The notes under the pieces: generated by a model
What the model was told of the DNA's origin: nothing
The model's input: the letters and a program-made list of their open reading frames with translations, nothing else
Databases searched by the model: none
Part shown: one piece after another, positions 17,670-26,474 of the stretch
How positions within the stretch are numbered: the stretch's first letter is position 1
Layout: each line of letters begins with the position of its first letter
Translations under genes and position numbers: made by a program
Assembly: GCF_019793435.1 (NCBI RefSeq)
Contig: NZ_JAILYH010000022.1
Span: 40,255 to 104,254 of the forward strand
Source: Rhizobium redzepovicii
GTDB taxonomy: Bacteria; Pseudomonadota; Alphaproteobacteria; Rhizobiales; Rhizobiaceae
Direction of reading: 5' to 3'
Length of the DNA stretch: 64,000 bases

Positions 17670-18878
17670 ATGAGCATTTCAGCCACCGCGCCGGATAAGG
17701 CCATTCCACGGGCGCTATCCCCCTGGCTCACCTTTCTTTTTGCCGCCGCCTGCGGTCTGGTGGCCGCCAATCTCTACTACGGCCAGCCGCTTGCCGGTCC
17801 GATCAGCGCCGAGCTCGGTTTCACGCCTGCCGCAACCGGCCTGATCGTCACGCTGACGCAGATCGGCTACGGCCTCGGCCTGCTGCTGATCGTGCCACTC
17901 GGTGACCTCACGGAGAACCGCCGGCTTGTGCTGCTGCTGGTTGCCGTCTCCGCTGTTGCGCTGATCGGTGCGGCCCTGGCTTCGACACCCACAGCCTTCC
18001 TCGTCGCCTCGCTCTGCATCGGCCTTTCATCGGTCGCCGTTCAGGTCCTGGTTCCCTTTGCCGCCAACATGGCGCCCGACGCGACACGCGGACAGGTCGT
18101 CGGCAACGTCATGAGTGGCCTGCTCTGCGGCATCATGCTGGCCCGCCCCTTCGCAAGCTTCGTCGCCGAGGCCTCGTCCTGGCATGTGGTCTATTATGTC
18201 ACCGCAGCGCTGATGATCGTGCTCGCAGTCATCCTGCGCGCCAACCTGCCGGTGCGCGTGCCGAAGACGAAGCTGCGCTACGGCGAGTTGCTGGCTTCCA
18301 TGGGCCACTTGGCGCTGACCTCACGCGTGCTGCAGCGCCGGGCGCTTTATCAGGCCGGCATGTTCGGCGCCTTCAGCCTGTTCTGGACGACGACACCGCT
18401 GCTGCTCGCAAGCCCGGCCTTCGGCCTGACGCAAAACGGCATCGCCCTCTTTGCGCTTGCCGGCGCTGCCGGCGCCGTTGCCTCGCCGATTGCCGGCCGG
18501 CTTGCCGATCGCGGCATGACGAAAATTGCCTCGACGCTTGCCATGCTGCTCGGCATGGCTTCCTTCCTGATCAGCCATTTCGCCGCGGACGGCTCGCTGA
18601 CCGCCCTGATCCTACTGACTGTGGCGGCGATCATGCTCGATTTCGGGGTGACGACCAATCTCGTCTGCGGCCAGCGTGCCATCTATGGCTTGAACCCGGA
18701 ACATCGCAGCCGGCTGAACGGCCTGTTCATGGCCACCTTCTTCGCCGGCGGCGCGCTCGGCTCGGCGCTCGGCGGCTGGGCCTATGCGACCGGCGGCTGG
18801 ACGATGACCGCCTGGATCGGCTTCGCCTTCCCGGCGCTTGCTTTCCTGCTGTTCCTCACGGAACGGCGCGACAGGTAA
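17670..18878 (+). CDS. MFS transporter (12-TM, drug/metabolite efflux type)
   Basis: 402 residues from MSISATAPDKAIPRALS, with twelve predicted membrane spans and the loop motif PLGDLTENRRLVLLLV between TM2 and TM3. The second half repeats with GRLADRGMTKIASTLAMLLG. It resembles YgaY/YdeE-like exporters. The TetR gene immediately upstream supports an inducible efflux role. The frame extends upstream to 17634, but the first 12 residues lack support and GGAG lies ahead of 17670. Confidence 0.9.
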   Translation: MSISATAPDKAIPRALSPWLTFLFAAACGLVAANLYYGQPLAGPISAELGFTPAATGLIVTLTQIGYGLGLLLIVPLGDLTENRRLVLLLVAVSAVALIGAALASTPTAFLVASLCIGLSSVAVQVLVPFAANMAPDATRGQVVGNVMSGLLCGIMLARPFASFVAEASSWHVVYYVTAALMIVLAVILRANLPVRVPKTKLRYGELLASMGHLALTSRVLQRRALYQAGMFGAFSLFWTTTPLLLASPAFGLTQNGIALFALAGAAGAVASPIAGRLADRGMTKIASTLAMLLGMASFLISHFAADGSLTALILLTVAAIMLDFGVTTNLVCGQRAIYGLNPEHRSRLNGLFMATFFAGGALGSALGGWAYATGGWTMTAWIGFAFPALAFLLFLTERRDR

Positions 18879-18889
18879 GCTGACCTGAC

Positions 18890-18929
18890 GCATAATCCCG
18901 AAAATCGGAGTCGATCTCAGGATGATACG
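18890..18929. repeat. Short dispersed intergenic repeat (GCATAATCCCGAAAATCGG type)
   Basis: GCATAATCCCGAAAATCGG followed by a short spacer and GGATGATACG. A close relative (GCATAACCCCGAAATCGG ... GGATTATGCG) lies at 37030. Both can fold back on their ends. This is a familiar class of rhizobial intergenic element of unknown role. Confidence 0.5.
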
Positions 18930-18985
18930 TGAGTTAAAGTACGAGGACGACAGGGTTTTCTCGTTCTTACAGGGATGCTTCCGGC

Positions 18986-19216
18986 ATGCAAATGGATGAA
19001 GAAAAGATCGACGATGCCGTTCTCGCTTTGCTCTGGCTGACGCTGCATGACGGCGATCGGGCCTGGAAAGGGTTCGACTGGGACGCGATGGATCGTTTGT
19101 ACAAGAAGGGTCTGATTGCCAATCCCGCGGGCAAGGCCAAATCAGTTGTTCTGAGCGACGAAGGGTTGCAGCGGTCGGAGGAATTGTTCCGCGCTCTGTT
19201 TACGCGATCGACGTAA
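18986..19216 (+). CDS. DUF6429 family small protein
   Basis: 76 residues. The pattern MDEEKIDDAVLALLWLTLHD...WKGFDWDAMDRLYKKGLI.NP..KAKSVVLSDEG is that of the DUF6429 family, a small helical protein widespread in Proteobacteria. A second in-frame ATG (18992) is also a plausible start. No function is known, and it has no operon partner (the next gene is convergent). Confidence 0.8.
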   Translation: MQMDEEKIDDAVLALLWLTLHDGDRAWKGFDWDAMDRLYKKGLIANPAGKAKSVVLSDEGLQRSEELFRALFTRST

Positions 19217-19232
19217 AAGAGGCCCTCACCCC

Positions 19233-19649
19233 TTAACCATCGGCGGAATCGAAATGTGAGCGGGCGGCTCGCACCGCATCATGGTTGGCTTCCGCCCAGT
19301 TCAACAGCTGCGACAGCGGCTGGTAGAGCGAGCGGCCCAGTTCGGTCATCGAATATTCGACGCTCGGCGGTTTGGTCGGGAAGACCTCACGAGCGATATA
19401 ACCGTCCCTTTGCAGATCACGCAGCGTCTGTGTCAGCATGCGCTGCGAAATATCGGGCAGCATCCGCCGCAACTCACCGAACCGACGGGGCTCCGCCGCC
19501 AGCACTTCGAGCAGCAGCGTCGACCATTTTCCGCCGATCTGCTGCATCATGTCCCTGACCGGGCAGTTGGAAAAATCAAGGCTGGCAAGATCGATCTTGC
19601 GCCGCGCCCCCGGCATCCTGTTTTTCAGACTGACGACCGCGCCGCTCAT
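19233..19649 (-). CDS. HxlR-family transcriptional regulator
   Basis: 138 residues with the HxlR winged-helix signature: CPVRDMMQQIGGKWSTLLLEVLAAEPRRFGELRRMLPDISQRMLTQTLRDLQRDGYI followed by SVEYSMTELGRSL. A cysteine (in NCPVRD) sits where redox-sensing HxlR proteins carry theirs. It is divergent from an NmrA/QOR2-like SDR gene, a pairing common for this family (YtfG/QorR-type), so that gene is the likely target. Confidence 0.92.
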   Translation of the reverse strand: MSGAVVSLKNRMPGARRKIDLASLDFSNCPVRDMMQQIGGKWSTLLLEVLAAEPRRFGELRRMLPDISQRMLTQTLRDLQRDGYIAREVFPTKPPSVEYSMTELGRSLYQPLSQLLNWAEANHDAVRAARSHFDSADG

Positions 19650-19772
19650 GAGCTGGTTCCCTTTTGGTAACGTAGAGCCGAAAAACTGCCTCCTTTACAC
19701 CGCCAAGTCAATTCCTATTCTAGTGCTGCTCTCTTTTTGAGACTACCTATCGAGCATAGAAGGAACCGACTT

Positions 19773-20660
19773 ATGAGCGAAACCATCCTGGTCACCGGCG
19801 CCGCCGGACAGCTCGGCCAGCGCATCATCCATCACCTCATCGAGACCTATAAGGTCGCCCCCGGCCAGATCATCGCGGCGACGCGCAACCCGGAAAAGCT
19901 CGCCGAACTCGCAAACAGGGGCGTTATCACCCGCAAGGCCGATTTCGATGACGCGGCAGGCCTCGAGAAGGCGTTCGCCGGCGTCGACCGCCTGCTGATC
20001 ATCAGCACCGATGCGCTGGATACCCCCGGCAAACGCCTCGCCCAGCACAAGGCGGCCGTTGCCGCTGCCGCCAAGGCTGGCGTCAAGCACATCGCCTATA
20101 CCTCGATGCCGGCGCCGGACGATTCGCTCGTCACCTTCGCGCCTGATCATCTCGGCAGCGAAAACGCCATCAAGGCGAGCGGCCTCGCCTACACGATCAT
20201 CCGCGACGCCTGGTATCACGACAATTACCTGCACAGCATGCCGCACAACCTGCAGGGCGGCAAATGGTACAGCGCCACGGGCGACGGCAAGGTCTCGACG
20301 ATCTCGCGTGACGACTGCGCCCTGGCGATCGCCGCCGTCCTTGCCTCCGGCACATCGGACAGCGCCACCTACACGCTGACCGGTGCGGTGTCTCTCGACA
20401 ACCGCCAGATCGCCGGCATCGCCGCCGAAGCCGCCGGCAAGCCACTCGAAGTGGTCGACGTCAATGACGAACAGCTCGGTCAGGGCATGCGCGGTGCCGG
20501 CCTCCCCGGCTTCGTCGCCGACATGCTGGTGTCGGCCGACGCCAACATCCGCGCCGGTAAGTTCGACATCGTCACCGAGGATTTCACCAAGCTGACGGGC
20601 AAACGGCCGCAATCGCTGAAGGATTTCTTCGTGGCGCATAAGGCTGCTTTGACGGCTTGA
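19773..20660 (+). CDS. NmrA-like SDR, probable NAD(P)H:quinone oxidoreductase (QOR2-like)
   Basis: 295 residues from MSETILVTGAAGQLGQRIIHHLI. The Rossmann motif TGAAGQLG, then STDALDTPGKRLAQHKAAVAAAAKAGVKHIAYTSMP and YTIIRDAWYHDNYLHS, match the QOR2/YtfG branch of atypical SDRs, which reduce quinones with NADPH. The frame opens at 19737, but the family begins at MSETI. Control by the divergent HxlR protein is likely. Confidence 0.87.
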   Translation: MSETILVTGAAGQLGQRIIHHLIETYKVAPGQIIAATRNPEKLAELANRGVITRKADFDDAAGLEKAFAGVDRLLIISTDALDTPGKRLAQHKAAVAAAAKAGVKHIAYTSMPAPDDSLVTFAPDHLGSENAIKASGLAYTIIRDAWYHDNYLHSMPHNLQGGKWYSATGDGKVSTISRDDCALAIAAVLASGTSDSATYTLTGAVSLDNRQIAGIAAEAAGKPLEVVDVNDEQLGQGMRGAGLPGFVADMLVSADANIRAGKFDIVTEDFTKLTGKRPQSLKDFFVAHKAALTA

Positions 20661-20784
20661 GACCGAGGCTTGCCCCCTTCCTCGGATTTCACCTGAGGAC
20701 GGGGGCACGGCATGCTTGATCCTTGAGTGGAAGAAGCTCCTCATTGCAGAGGAGTCATTCACGGCGGGACGTGCCGTGGCTGGA

Positions 20785-20831
20785 TTCCTGTGACAAGCAC
20801 AGGAATCCAGCGCGCCCAAGTCCTTGGGCGC
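20785..20831. repeat. Dispersed palindromic repeat (two adjacent palindromes)
   Basis: TTCCTGTG-N5-CACAGGAA (20785-20805) is followed by GCGCCCAAG-TC-CTTGGGCGC (20812-20831). Both units recur at 46226-46351, and the first recurs at 11535. It lies between an SDR gene and the convergent pdxJ and could act as a transcript end. Confidence 0.65.
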
Positions 20832-20870
20832 AGGGCACTCTTCCCTCGCGGCAAATTGAGTGAGTCGCGA

Positions 20871-21632
20871 TCAAACCTTCTGCCCACACGCCCTGCAGAA
20901 CCGCCTGACCGTCTCGGCCATGCCATATTCCAGCGCATCGGCGGTCAGCCCATGGCCGATCGACACCTCGGCAAGCGCCGGAATGCGCTTCACCAGATCG
21001 GGCAGGTTTGCGACCGTCAGGTCGTGGCCGGCATTAACGGCAAGGCCGATCGCCAGCGCCGCATCCGCCGTCCGTCCGAGCGCTTCGAGAATCGGGGCCG
21101 CCCGTTCCGGCGCATCGTAACAGCCGCCATAGGGACCGGTATAAAGTTCGATCCGGTCGGCGGCGACGGCCTTGGCGATCTCGACGGCTTCAGCATCCCC
21201 GTCTCCGTCGGCAAACAGCGACACCCGGCATCCCATCGTCTTCAGCCGTGCGACGGCATCGGTCAGAAATGCCCGGTGCTTGCGGAAATCCCAGCCGTGA
21301 TCCGAGGTCGCCTGCGCGGGATCGTCAGGCACCAGCGTCACCTGCTCGGGCGCGGCTCCGGCGCAGAGGTCAAAAAATTCCTCCGTGGGATAACCTTCGA
21401 TGTTGAACTCGGCGTTCGGGAATTCGTCATCGATCAGATTGCGGATCACGGGCAGGTCGGAAAAGCGAATGTGGCGCTGGTCGGGGCGCGGATGCACCGT
21501 CAGGCCGCTCGCTCCTGACGCAAGGGCGATTCGCCCCAGCGCTTCGACGCTCGGCCAGGGCAGGTCGCGCCGGTTGCGCAGCATGGCGACGGCGTTGAGG
21601 TTCACGGAGAGCTTGGCGGGCATGGCTGGCAT
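20871..21632 (-). CDS. pdxJ: Pyridoxine 5'-phosphate synthase
   Basis: 253 residues with the PdxJ TIM-barrel pattern: KLSVNLNAVAMLRNRRDLPWPSV, GASGLTVHPRPDQRHIRFSDL, EFNIEGYP, VTLVPDDPAQATSDHGWDF, RVSLFADGD, ELYTGPYGGCYD, GHDLTVANLP and VSIGHGLTADALEYGM. It condenses 3-amino-2-oxopropyl phosphate with 1-deoxyxylulose 5-phosphate to form pyridoxine 5'-phosphate in the DXP-dependent vitamin B6 pathway, in the cytoplasm. It appears monocistronic. Confidence 0.95.
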   Translation of the reverse strand: MPAMPAKLSVNLNAVAMLRNRRDLPWPSVEALGRIALASGASGLTVHPRPDQRHIRFSDLPVIRNLIDDEFPNAEFNIEGYPTEEFFDLCAGAAPEQVTLVPDDPAQATSDHGWDFRKHRAFLTDAVARLKTMGCRVSLFADGDGDAEAVEIAKAVAADRIELYTGPYGGCYDAPERAAPILEALGRTADAALAIGLAVNAGHDLTVANLPDLVKRIPALAEVSIGHGLTADALEYGMAETVRRFCRACGQKV

Positions 21633-22078
21633 CCATCGGTCACGGAAACGGGATGCCCTGCTTTAAGCCAAGTGCTCTGCAATGGCCAACGAGATTCGCA
21701 GATGGATGCGATGCCGGACGTTGATGAAACCCAAGCATTTCAATCGAACATCGACGGCAAGCGTAGCGCAAACAGTAATTCCCGCTACCTTCCGAAGATG
21801 GCCGGATCATGCGGCAGCGCAGCACATGTTTTGCTGCAGCACAGAAGGCGTGCCGGCAAAATATGCCCTTACGTTGCTATCCCATTTAAAAGAGATTATT
21901 TTTAGCACTTATAAAAGAGATCGTTCACGCATAACGTGGACATTGTATCGCGTAAACGTAGGCCGCGTACTGCTTCTTTCCCAATGACAAGAACGCCCAG
22001 AGGAAAACCCCACTCGCCGCGCCTGGGAAGCAACTGGCAAATCCGCATGAGGTGCAACACGATGCCCTAGGAGGGTTC
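21633..22078. other. Intergenic region, partly AT-rich
   Basis: No gene is convincing in these 446 bp. The centre (21885-21935) is more AT-rich than its surroundings and carries the direct repeat TTAAAAGAGAT / ATAAAAGAGAT about 25 bp apart, a possible promoter or regulator site for the MerR-type gene. GGAGGG precedes that gene's ATG at 22079. Confidence 0.4.
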
Positions 22079-22771
22079 ATGCCAGACGGTTCCAAACGCC
22101 TGTTTGCTGCCGCCGGTATCGCTTCGGAGGTCCGGTCGAAATACCGGTTTCTGCCTTCGGCCGCGCTGCCGCCGGATCTACCGGACGGTCCGGTGCCAAT
22201 CGCCGATATGGCCAACGCATTCGGCGTTACGCACAGGACACTGCATTTCTACGAAGAAAAGGGGTTGATTTCTGCCAATCGAATCGGGCTGATGCGGGTC
22301 TACGGCCAGGACGACGTGATGCGCATGGCTGTGATCACCGTCTGCCGCGAGACCGGCATGCCGATCGCCGTCATCCAGGAATTGATGGACGAGCTTCGCA
22401 AGGCCGATTCGCAGGAAAGGGCCGAAGCGATGTTCCGCGAGGCGCTGCAGGTGCGCAAGCGCGAGCTGACTGCAGAGATGTCGACGCTGCACCGCCAGCT
22501 CCAGCAGGTGGGCGACCTTCTGGATTACGACAACAGTGTCGAAGAGCCGCCGCTCAACGACAACCAGGACAGCGCAAGCCTGACCCCGCAGGAGCGGCGT
22601 TGCCTGGAACTGATGGCGGAGGGCTATTCCACCCAGCGAATCGCCCGGGCGCTCGATCTGAAGCATGATGAGACGAGGGATCTCGAAGCCGCAATCATCC
22701 TGAAATTCCGCGCCAACAACCGCTTCCAGGCGATCGCCAAGGCCGTTCTGCTCGGCATCGTGCAGGCATAA
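22079..22771 (+). CDS. Hybrid regulator: MerR N-terminal domain plus LuxR-type C-terminal HTH
   Basis: 230 residues. Residues ~38-110 are a MerR DNA-binding domain (PVPIADMANAFGVTHRTLHFYEEKGLISANRIGLMRVYGQDDVMRMAVITVCRETGMPI), followed by a coiled-coil helix (KADSQERAEAMFREALQVRKRELTAEMSTLHRQLQQVGDLL). The last ~65 residues resemble a LuxR/GerE helix-turn-helix (LTPQERRCLELMAEGYSTQRIARALDLKHDETRDLEAAIILKFRANNRFQAI). Two DNA-binding modules in one protein is unusual for MerR. There is no cysteine cluster for metals. The start at 22079 follows TAGGAGGG. Targets are unknown. Confidence 0.82.
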   Translation: MPDGSKRLFAAAGIASEVRSKYRFLPSAALPPDLPDGPVPIADMANAFGVTHRTLHFYEEKGLISANRIGLMRVYGQDDVMRMAVITVCRETGMPIAVIQELMDELRKADSQERAEAMFREALQVRKRELTAEMSTLHRQLQQVGDLLDYDNSVEEPPLNDNQDSASLTPQERRCLELMAEGYSTQRIARALDLKHDETRDLEAAIILKFRANNRFQAIAKAVLLGIVQA

Positions 22772-22850
22772 CCTTGAACGCCTGACTGCACCGCGGGCAA
22801 GCCTGGCCCACGCTCTCGACGGCCGCCACCGTCGCCTCCCGCCAATCCTA

Positions 22851-23978
22851 TCAGCGCACGATCGTCAGCGTCTCCGCCGCGCGTGTGATGGCCGTATAAA
22901 GCCAGCGTTCCCGCGTATCGCGAAACGCCCAGCTCTCGTCGAAGAGCACGACGTCGTTCCATTGCGAACCCTGCGCCTTGTGAACGGTCAGTGCATAGCC
23001 GTAGTCGAACTCGTCGTAGCGCTTGCGGGTGTTCCAGGGGATTTCGCCTTCGACATCCTCGAAGGCCTGTTTCAGGAGCTTGATCTTGGCGGCGCCCCGA
23101 TCCATGTCGTCGTCTTCGGGCCGGACCAGCAGATTGATGCCGGGCTTCGTCGTTTCCTTGGACGAGGTCATCACCTGCCAGAGCGAGCCGTTGAGCAGGC
23201 CTTTGGCCGGATCGTTGCGGAGGCAGACGAGTTTGTCGCCGGTCTGCGGATACTCGGCATTAAAGCCTTTCAACTCGCGCAGGCGCTGATTATAGCGCCG
23301 CCGCGTCCTGTTGGTGCCGACGAGCACCTGGTCGGCTTTCATCACGAGATCCTGCGTAACCTCGTTCTTCGAGATCACCTTGGCCGTGCCGTAATCGCCA
23401 TACATCACCTCATTGCCCTCACGCACCTGCATGGCGAGCTTGATGATCGGATTGTCGCGCGCCTGCCGGTGGATATCGGTCAGCAGGTAATCCGGATCTT
23501 GATTGGTGAAGTATCCGCCGCCGCTGACCGGCGGCAACTGGCCGGGATCGCCGAGCACCAGGATCGGCGTGCCGAAGCTCATCAGATCCTTGCCGAGCGC
23601 CTCGTCCACCATCGAGCATTCGTCGACGATGATCAGCGCCGCCTTGGCGACCGGGCTTTGCCGGTTGATCGAAAACATCGGCGCGATCGAGGTCTTGCCG
23701 GTCTCTTCGTCCTCCACTGCCTCCTCGCCGCGTGGCCGGTAGATCAGCGAATGGATCGTCTTGGCGTTGGAGGCGCCGCGCGAGCGCAGCACTTGTGCCG
23801 CCTTGCCGGTGAAGGCGGCAAACAGCACGTCGCCGTCGACATTCTCGGCGAAATGCTTGGCAAGCGTCGTCTTTCCCGTCCCGGCATAGCCGAACAGGCG
23901 GAAGAGTGGCGAGCGCCCTTCATTCAGCCATTTCGAAACAGCCTTGAGGGCTTCATCTTGTTGCGGCGCAAATTGCAT
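22851..23978 (-). CDS. RecD-like / Dda-like SF1 ATP-dependent DNA helicase
   Basis: 375 residues of SF1B helicase: motif I FGYAGTGKTTLAKHF, Ia FAAFTGKAAQVLRSRG, II LIIVDECSMVD, III ILVLGDPGQLPPV, IV LVGTNRTRRRYNQRLR, V YGYALTVHKAQGSQW and VI RERWLYTAITRAAETLTIV. There is no long N-terminal RecD extension, and the size is that of stand-alone RecD2/Dda-type helicases common in alphaproteobacteria. It probably acts in DNA repair or replication. It sits alone between two unrelated genes. Confidence 0.88.
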   Translation of the reverse strand: MQFAPQQDEALKAVSKWLNEGRSPLFRLFGYAGTGKTTLAKHFAENVDGDVLFAAFTGKAAQVLRSRGASNAKTIHSLIYRPRGEEAVEDEETGKTSIAPMFSINRQSPVAKAALIIVDECSMVDEALGKDLMSFGTPILVLGDPGQLPPVSGGGYFTNQDPDYLLTDIHRQARDNPIIKLAMQVREGNEVMYGDYGTAKVISKNEVTQDLVMKADQVLVGTNRTRRRYNQRLRELKGFNAEYPQTGDKLVCLRNDPAKGLLNGSLWQVMTSSKETTKPGINLLVRPEDDDMDRGAAKIKLLKQAFEDVEGEIPWNTRKRYDEFDYGYALTVHKAQGSQWNDVVLFDESWAFRDTRERWLYTAITRAAETLTIVR

Positions 23979-24048
23979 GATCGGAGGACTTGGCAGGATT
24001 CGCGGACGTTAGGCAAGGCGGAAAACCGCAAATCGCCCAGCGGGATGA

Positions 24049-24975
24049 TCATCCCTCCCAGCGCCGGTCCATGCCGCTCGCGCACATCGACGGGTCCCGC
24101 CCGATGGCATCGGTCAGAAAATCCAGAACCGTCTTGACGCGCAGCGGCATGTTCCGTCTCGAGGGATAGACGACGGTGATCGGCAGCCGGCTTGGCTGAA
24201 AATCCTCCATCACGGGGATCAGCCGGCCGGCGGCGATATCGGGCCCGGCGATGATATGGGAGAGCACCGCCAGTCCCGCACCGGCAAGGGCTGCTCTGTG
24301 AATGGCGACGGCACTGCAGGCGGTCAGCCGCGGCGAGATCCGAATCGAAAGGTCTTCGGAGCCGTTGGAGAACGACCATGTCGCGGCATCGCCCGCCCTG
24401 TTGTAGCACAGGCATTCATGGTCCTTGATGTCCTTCGGCGTCCGCGGCGGCGCCTTGCGCGCGAGATAGGCGGGCGAGGCGACGAGGAAGGCCGTCGTCC
24501 AGCCGATCCGGCGGCAGACGAGGCTGCTGTCGGCGACCGAACCGAGGCGCACTTCGAGGTCGAGGCGCTCCTCGATCATATCGGAGCTCTGCTCCCTGAA
24601 GAGCAGTTCGACTGAAAGTTTCGGATGGGCGGCGAGAAGATAGCCCAGCCGCTCGCTCAGATAGAGGCCGAGCGGTGCCGGAACACTGAGCCTGACCTTC
24701 CCGGAAGCCATGACGCCGTCCGATCCGGTGGCATCGCCGAGTTCCTCCACCGCTTCGAGAATTCTGAGCGCCATCGGCAGCATCCGCTCCCCCTCCGCCG
24801 TCAGCGACAGGCCGCTCGTCGTGCGGTGCAGGAGGCGCGTGTTGAAATGCCCCTCAAGGGCCGCGACCTGCCGCGAGACCGCCGGCTGAGTCACGTCGAG
24901 ATCGTGTGCCGCCGCCGAAAACGAGCCCGTCTCCACGACGCGCTGGAAGGTCCGCAATGCCGAAACGATATCCAT
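24049..24975 (-). CDS. LysR-family transcriptional regulator
   Basis: 308 residues. The N-terminal winged helix (LRTFQRVVETGSFSAAAHDLDVTQPAVSRQVAALEGHFNTRLLHRTTSGLSLTAEGERM) and the periplasmic-binding-like effector domain are complete. It is divergent from the CMD-SDR-cupin operon at 25108, the classic LysR arrangement, so it is likely one of two regulators of that operon. The other candidate is the Rrf2 protein at 28494, whose putative sites lie in the same gap. The effector is not known. Confidence 0.92.
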   Translation of the reverse strand: MDIVSALRTFQRVVETGSFSAAAHDLDVTQPAVSRQVAALEGHFNTRLLHRTTSGLSLTAEGERMLPMALRILEAVEELGDATGSDGVMASGKVRLSVPAPLGLYLSERLGYLLAAHPKLSVELLFREQSSDMIEERLDLEVRLGSVADSSLVCRRIGWTTAFLVASPAYLARKAPPRTPKDIKDHECLCYNRAGDAATWSFSNGSEDLSIRISPRLTACSAVAIHRAALAGAGLAVLSHIIAGPDIAAGRLIPVMEDFQPSRLPITVVYPSRRNMPLRVKTVLDFLTDAIGRDPSMCASGMDRRWEG

Positions 24976-25050
24976 CTCTGCCCCCTCATACTTTTGTGCA
25001 TAGGCTTTATGCAGACAGACTAGGCTGGAATGGCTTTACAGTCCAGCAAT

Positions 25051-25090
25051 TAAGGATATCCTTCATCCATAAGGATATCAGATATCCTTA
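25051..25090. promoter_or_regulatory. Two putative Rrf2-type operators before the CMD-SDR-cupin operon
   Basis: The site at 25070-25090 is a perfect 21-bp palindrome with arms TAAGGATATC / GATATCCTTA. A weaker copy overlaps a 12-bp palindrome (AAGGATATCCTT) at 25052-25063 just upstream. The pattern TAAGGATA-N5-TATCC is repeated before the Rrf2 gene at 29022-29042. Location, 17 bp ahead of the start at 25108, suits repression. Confidence 0.65.
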
Positions 25091-25107
25091 ATTAACGGAG
25101 AGACGAC

Positions 25108-25587
25108 ATGACCCAGCGATTGAACTACGCCCAGCAGTCCCCCGAGCTTTTCAAGAAGTTCATGGAATTCAGCATGGCATTGCGCAGCAGCGTGATCGAC
25201 GAGAAGCTTCAGGCCCTCATCGAGATCCGCGCTTCCCAGATCAATGGATGCGGCTTTTGCCTCGACATGCATGTGAAGCAGGCAAAGATCCACGGCGAGA
25301 CGGAACTGCGGCTCCATCACGTCGCCATCTGGCGGGAATCGAACCTCTTCGTCCCGCGCGAGCGGGCAGCCCTTGCCTGGACCGAAGCGCTGACGAAACT
25401 TCCAGAAGGCGGCATTCCCGACGAGATTTACGAACGGGTTCGCGGCCAGCTTTCCGAAAAGGAAATCTCCGATCTGACCTTCGTCGTCATGGCGATCAAT
25501 GCCTGGAACCGCGTCAATGTCGGCTTCAAGACCGTCCCCGGTTCCGCCGACAAGGCGTACGGCCTCGACAAGGCCGGCTTGAACTAA
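25108..25587 (+). CDS. AhpD/carboxymuconolactone decarboxylase-family protein
   Basis: 159 residues with the AhpD-like redox motif CGFC followed by LDMHVKQAK (QINGCGFCLDMHVKQAKIHGE), the arrangement of Cys-x-x-Cys-xxx-His used by alkylhydroperoxidase-like CMD proteins. Such proteins reduce peroxides or serve as disulfide relays. First gene of an apparent operon with an SDR (69 bp downstream) and an exported cupin. The TAAGGATA palindromes lie directly upstream. Confidence 0.9.
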   Translation: MTQRLNYAQQSPELFKKFMEFSMALRSSVIDEKLQALIEIRASQINGCGFCLDMHVKQAKIHGETELRLHHVAIWRESNLFVPRERAALAWTEALTKLPEGGIPDEIYERVRGQLSEKEISDLTFVVMAINAWNRVNVGFKTVPGSADKAYGLDKAGLN

Positions 25588-25656
25588 CCCTCACAATTCA
25601 TTGAGAAGATTCACCTTTGACGCTGCCGCACCTCCGGCAGCGAACGGAGATCTGTT

Positions 25657-26412
25657 ATGAAAATCGTCGTCATCGGCGGAACCGGCCTCATCGGTTCGAA
25701 GACTGTCGAACGCCTGCGCCTAAAGGGGCATGAGGTGATTGCCGCCTCGCCGAATTCCGGCGTCAATACGATCACGGGAGAAGGATTGGCAGCGGCGCTT
25801 GAGGGCGCGGAAGTCGTCCTCGATCTTGCCAATTCGCCGTCCTTCGAAGACAAAGCCGTCCTCGAATTCTTCGAGACCTCGGGGCGCAATCTTCTCGCCG
25901 CCGAGAAGACTGCCGGCGTGAAGCACCATATCGCGCTCTCCGTCGTCGGCACCGAGCGGCTACAGGACAGCGGCTATTTCCGCGGCAAGCTCGCCCAGGA
26001 AAAGCTGATCAAGGCGTCGGGCATTCCCTATACCATCGTGCATTCGACGCAGTTCATGGAATTCCTGGGCGGCATCGCCCAGTCGGGCACGGTCGGCCAG
26101 ACGGTTCGCCTGTCGCAGGCCTATGTGCAGCCGATCGCCTCCGACGATGTCGCCGATGCCATGGCTGACGTGGCGCTGTCGGCCCCCGCCAACGCCACGA
26201 TCGAAATATCAGGTCCGGAACGGGCCCGCTTGAGCGAACTCGTCGCCCGATATCTGAAGGCGATGAAAGACCCGCGCACCGTCGAGGCCGATCCGGAAGC
26301 AAAATATTTCGGCGTCCGGCTCAACGACCAGTCGCTTGTTTCCGACAACAACCCGCGGCTCGGTTCGATCAGCTTCGAAGAATGGTTCGCAAAATCCGCC
26401 CAGTCGAAGTGA
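25657..26412 (+). CDS. NmrA-like SDR family oxidoreductase
   Basis: 251 residues. The Rossmann loop is IVVIGGTGLIGSKTVERLRLKG, and VKHHIALSVVGTERLQDSGYFRGKLAQEKLIKASGIPYTIVHSTQFMEF is the substrate-side region of atypical SDRs with NAD(P) binding. It lacks the Tyr-x-x-x-Lys of classical SDRs at the usual place. It is the second gene of the CMD-SDR-cupin operon. Its substrate is unknown; a redox role alongside the AhpD-like protein is plausible. Confidence 0.87.
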   Translation: MKIVVIGGTGLIGSKTVERLRLKGHEVIAASPNSGVNTITGEGLAAALEGAEVVLDLANSPSFEDKAVLEFFETSGRNLLAAEKTAGVKHHIALSVVGTERLQDSGYFRGKLAQEKLIKASGIPYTIVHSTQFMEFLGGIAQSGTVGQTVRLSQAYVQPIASDDVADAMADVALSAPANATIEISGPERARLSELVARYLKAMKDPRTVEADPEAKYFGVRLNDQSLVSDNNPRLGSISFEEWFAKSAQSK

Positions 26413-26474
26413 TCTTGCCCCGGGGCGCGACCACTGGGGCGCGTCCTCCCACACCAGCAAAGATGGAGATTCCA

